The translations under genes were made by a program, and so were the position numbers. A stretch of DNA of 19,059 bases from Cyclostephanos tholiformis. Taxonomy: Eukaryota; Bacillariophyta; Thalassiosirophyceae; Thalassiosirales; Thalassiosiraceae. This document shows positions 16,951-19,059 of this stretch, one piece after another; positions within the stretch are counted from its first letter, which is position 1, and each line of letters opens with the position of its first letter. The stretch is from contig JALLPB010000871.1 of the NCBI GenBank assembly GCA_036939975.1, positions 1 through 19,059 of the forward strand, written 5' to 3'. The notes under the pieces were generated by a model. The model did no database searches. It was not told the DNA's origin and saw nothing but the letters and a program-made list of their open reading frames with translations.

Positions 16951-18694
16951 TGTCATCGTCCCTACTCCTGTTCCATCCCCGGCCAATGAGATTCCAGGCG
17001 GAGGAGCTAATACGACGACATTCTCCTTGTGGATAAGATTCTTGTTGATCGAACGCACCCTGTCGCAATCGAGCAACAGCTCCCTCAGGTGCAGCGGGGA
17101 CATATCCACGGCGCCCTGCGTACGTAGCATCGGGCAGCCACTCCTCAAAGAATCGCGTCCCGACCTCGTCCACTGGAGCACCTCGGTGTCAAGGACGCGT
17201 TTCCACCCCCCTTCCTCCTCCGATACGCCATCGTTGTCGTTTCCGCCATCGCGATGACGACGACGATGGAGAAATTTCGCGGTCCGATCGTCGGGCTTCC
17301 AGCGACGATCGTCGCCGTCCGTCGTCGTCGTTGTCGTGTCATCGCCGTCGTCATCCGACGACATCGATATTCGCAATGATTCTTCAGCCAACGCGTCCAG
17401 CACGCGCTCGAGGGATGATGCGTCCTCGGCGCGATCGCTGGCGACGTAGTAGGACTTGCCATCGACCGCGATCACGTTCGTTGCGGCATCCGACGAGATG
17501 ACGTCGGACACGTCCAGGTAGTAGCGAGGCCGACATGGGGCGGGGGCGGGGGCGGGGGACGGAAGTTTCCCGTCGTCACCCCCCCCCACCACCTCACGAC
17601 CCCGTACGTCGGTGATTACGTCGACGTAATTCGGGATGGGCGACTCGCATCCGTCGTCGATGTCGTCCATGGTACTACCGTCGCCGTCCCCCTCCTCTTC
17701 GGTGGGTTGCGACGAACTGCCGTAGCTCGCCGTCGATAGGCTCGGGATAGAGCAGGCGGCGTCGAAGTATACGCTCTCGACGTCGTCGTTTTCGTCGACG
17801 GGGTGACATTCCGATGGATCGAAATACCGCACCGTACCCACATCATCGTCGGTATCGTACTCGTCTTCCTCCTTCTCATTATTTGCCACATCCACCTCCG
17901 TCGAGATCGGGCCCAATACGTCGTTCGGACATTCCACGGTATGGAAGCAGCCACCGCGGTCCCCTAATTCCCCCGAGCGTCGTTGGTTGCGATCTTCCCG
18001 TATCGACGGCACGGAGGGACGACGACGGCAAATTTCGCGTTGTCGATATCGATCCCCTCCCGACCCACCATCATCCCCCCCCCTCCTCCTCCTCTCCCCC
18101 CTCCCCCCGCCATCATCGCATCGAATCGACATCATGGGGATAATGGCGGATAGCACGATGTCCGAGACGCGCAGCGCGATCCGCAAGACGAACGGCGCAT
18201 CGTCGTCGCATACGACGACGTCCTCGGCGTCGGGTCGCACGTCGTCGTATCCGACGACGATGTCTACAACTGTCGACCACGACGACGATGACAACGACGA
18301 CGACGACGAAGACGAAGACGACGATGACGATCGACGTACGACGTCGTCCAAGACGTTCATCGCCGCGCGCGTCGCCGACTCGAGGGCGATGCGGGCCAAT
18401 CCGAGTAGGCCGTCCTCGCATTCGACCTGGGTGGTGGCGAAGTTCAGGGCATCTCGCACTTTTTCGTATGGAGGTGTGTGTGTGCGCGCGCGTGTGTGTG
18501 GATGAAAGGATGAGAGAGGAGGGGGTGGGATAGGGTGTCGGAGCACGACGTGATATACAATATGATATATAAACATACGACTCACGCCAATCATTAGGAA
18601 CGCGATCCTCCCCCTCCGCCGCGCCTATCGTGGCCGTTGTTTCCACAATTATTGTCATCGTCGTTCGTGGTTTCCAGCAGGCGCATAATATCAT
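16582..18694 (-). CDS. START-domain lipid-binding protein with long acidic, low-complexity N-terminus, two exons
   Basis: The proposed exons are 18694-18586 and 18458-16582, with a 127-nt intron (donor GTGAGT, acceptor AAAAAG). The join C-TG gives NDWLRDALNFATTQVECEDG, and the product is 661 aa. An in-frame ATG at 18658 is an alternative start. Residues about 40 to 70 form a helical segment (GLLGLARIALESATRAAM), then comes a poly-Ser run and a long acidic, disordered middle. The last 200 residues match a START domain: GGWKRVLDTEVLQWTRSG, GAVDMSPLHLRELLLDCDRV, KIVRHMMKVPIVGSTIVG, then GGYLIVSRSVVDC, and a final SIPIPKFLVEKVASMAAVDF helix. A poly-Thr insert lies inside the domain. START domains form a hydrophobic pocket for a lipid or sterol; the ligand is unknown. 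No membrane anchor is obvious. The START call is by motif pattern only. Confidence 0.75.
18474..18500. repeat. GT/GC dinucleotide microsatellite in the START-gene intron
   Basis: Alternating GTGTGTG, then GCGCGCG, then GTGTGTG over 27 bases. On the gene strand this is a CA/CG purine-pyrimidine alternation that could adopt Z-DNA. It lies 15 nt from the 3' splice site and is expected to vary in length between strains. Confidence 0.85.
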
Positions 18695-18705
18695 ATTATT
18701 GGCGC
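18681..18705. repeat. 25-bp imperfect palindrome over the START-gene initiation codon
   Basis: GCGC at 18681 and GGCGC ending at 18705 enclose ATAATAT-C-ATATTATT. The centre holds the first ATG (18694-18692, minus strand). It could be a protein-binding site or a hairpin in the 5' leader. The AT-rich core makes chance plausible. Confidence 0.5.
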
Positions 18706-19059
18706 CCCGATATGGTTACGAACGACGATATATGGCATGGTGAAGAATAAGTATCGTGTGGGTCCTTCTGAACATTGCATGCCCCCCTCCCCTGGAAGAG
18801 ATCGAGGGAGACATATTATCTCAGTTTTTTTTCTTCTCTTCTTTTTTTCTCTCTCTCTTGATTTTTTTGCGACGCGATGGTCGGTGACGTGGCTTTGAGA
18901 CAGAGAGAATGAGAGAGAGAGAGTGAAGAGAGAAAGAGGGAGACAGATAATATGAGGTTGAGGGAATAACAAGAGAATGATGAGAAATGACTGTGTTCAA
19001 GAGAGTGGTTCCCAGGACACCCAATTTACTTAATCAAGTACGAAATACAAAAACAAGTA
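18695..19059. other. upstream region of the START gene, CT/GA-rich, no gene
   Basis: No coding region is credible here; the minus-strand open frames consist mainly of Ser/Leu/Pro and Lys/Arg repeats from CT/GA tracts. A pyrimidine tract (18812-18857, starting CATATTATCTCAG) and a purine tract (18910-18954, ending AGATAATATGA) are imperfect inverted copies about 50 bp apart and could form a hairpin. Polypurine/polypyrimidine DNA is common near promoters, and this is the probable promoter side of the START gene. Confidence 0.5.

Noticed and set aside
1..19059. tRNA, rRNA or bacterial operon features
   Set aside because: No cloverleaf-like or rRNA sequence was seen, and spliced eukaryotic genes rule out a bacterial layout.

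Overview
The window is nuclear DNA of a eukaryotic microalga, most likely a centric diatom or close stramenopile. The evidence is four genes with short GT-AG introns (84 to 284 nt), a complete-looking gamma-COP coatomer gene, a mitochondrial complex I flavoprotein gene with a presequence exon, and two proteins whose N-termini look like diatom plastid bipartite signals (hydrophobic signal followed by A-F or A-W at the predicted cleavage point). Many genes are GC-rich, with CGT/TCG trinucleotide runs that encode poly-Ser, poly-Asp, poly-His and poly-Thr. Intergenic DNA is AT-rich.

Layout. 44-644 (-): a small RanBP2-type zinc-finger ORF, with a second open frame downstream that may be its displaced continuation. 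854-2539: a 1.7-kb element bounded by terminal inverted repeats of about 110 bp, enclosing one host-like ORF (possibly a truncated gene fragment) and subterminal ATCACACC-like repeats; its right end lies about 180 bp before the next start codon. 2723-5071 (+): an OPR-repeat/RAP-domain organelle RNA protein. 5577-7519 (-): a secreted extracellular-type protein in five exons, with a duplicated 36-nt exon near its end. 7675-8026: three tandem copies of a unit of about 118 bp. 8531-11599 (-): gamma-COP in two exons. 11849-12963 (+): a methionine sulfoxide reductase A that the sequence as given breaks in two places. 13294-15074 (-): NDUFV1 in two exons. 15277-16422 (+): a probable plastid protein of unknown function. 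16582-18694 (-): a START-domain protein in two exons. 18695-19059: gene-free, CT/GA-rich.

The genes are ordinary eukaryotic housekeeping and lineage-specific genes, closely packed and often head-to-head or tail-to-tail. They do not form one pathway: they serve vesicle coats, mitochondrial respiration, organelle RNA metabolism, redox repair, lipid binding and the cell surface. I see no convincing new multi-gene system. The more notable items are the TIR element with its captured-looking ORF, the tandem exon-intron duplication, and strong signs of assembly faults. The faults are an exact 56-bp repeat across a single N, a 30-bp repeat across NNN whose three mismatches are all G in one copy, and four G runs of 20 to 66 bases, all on the + strand.
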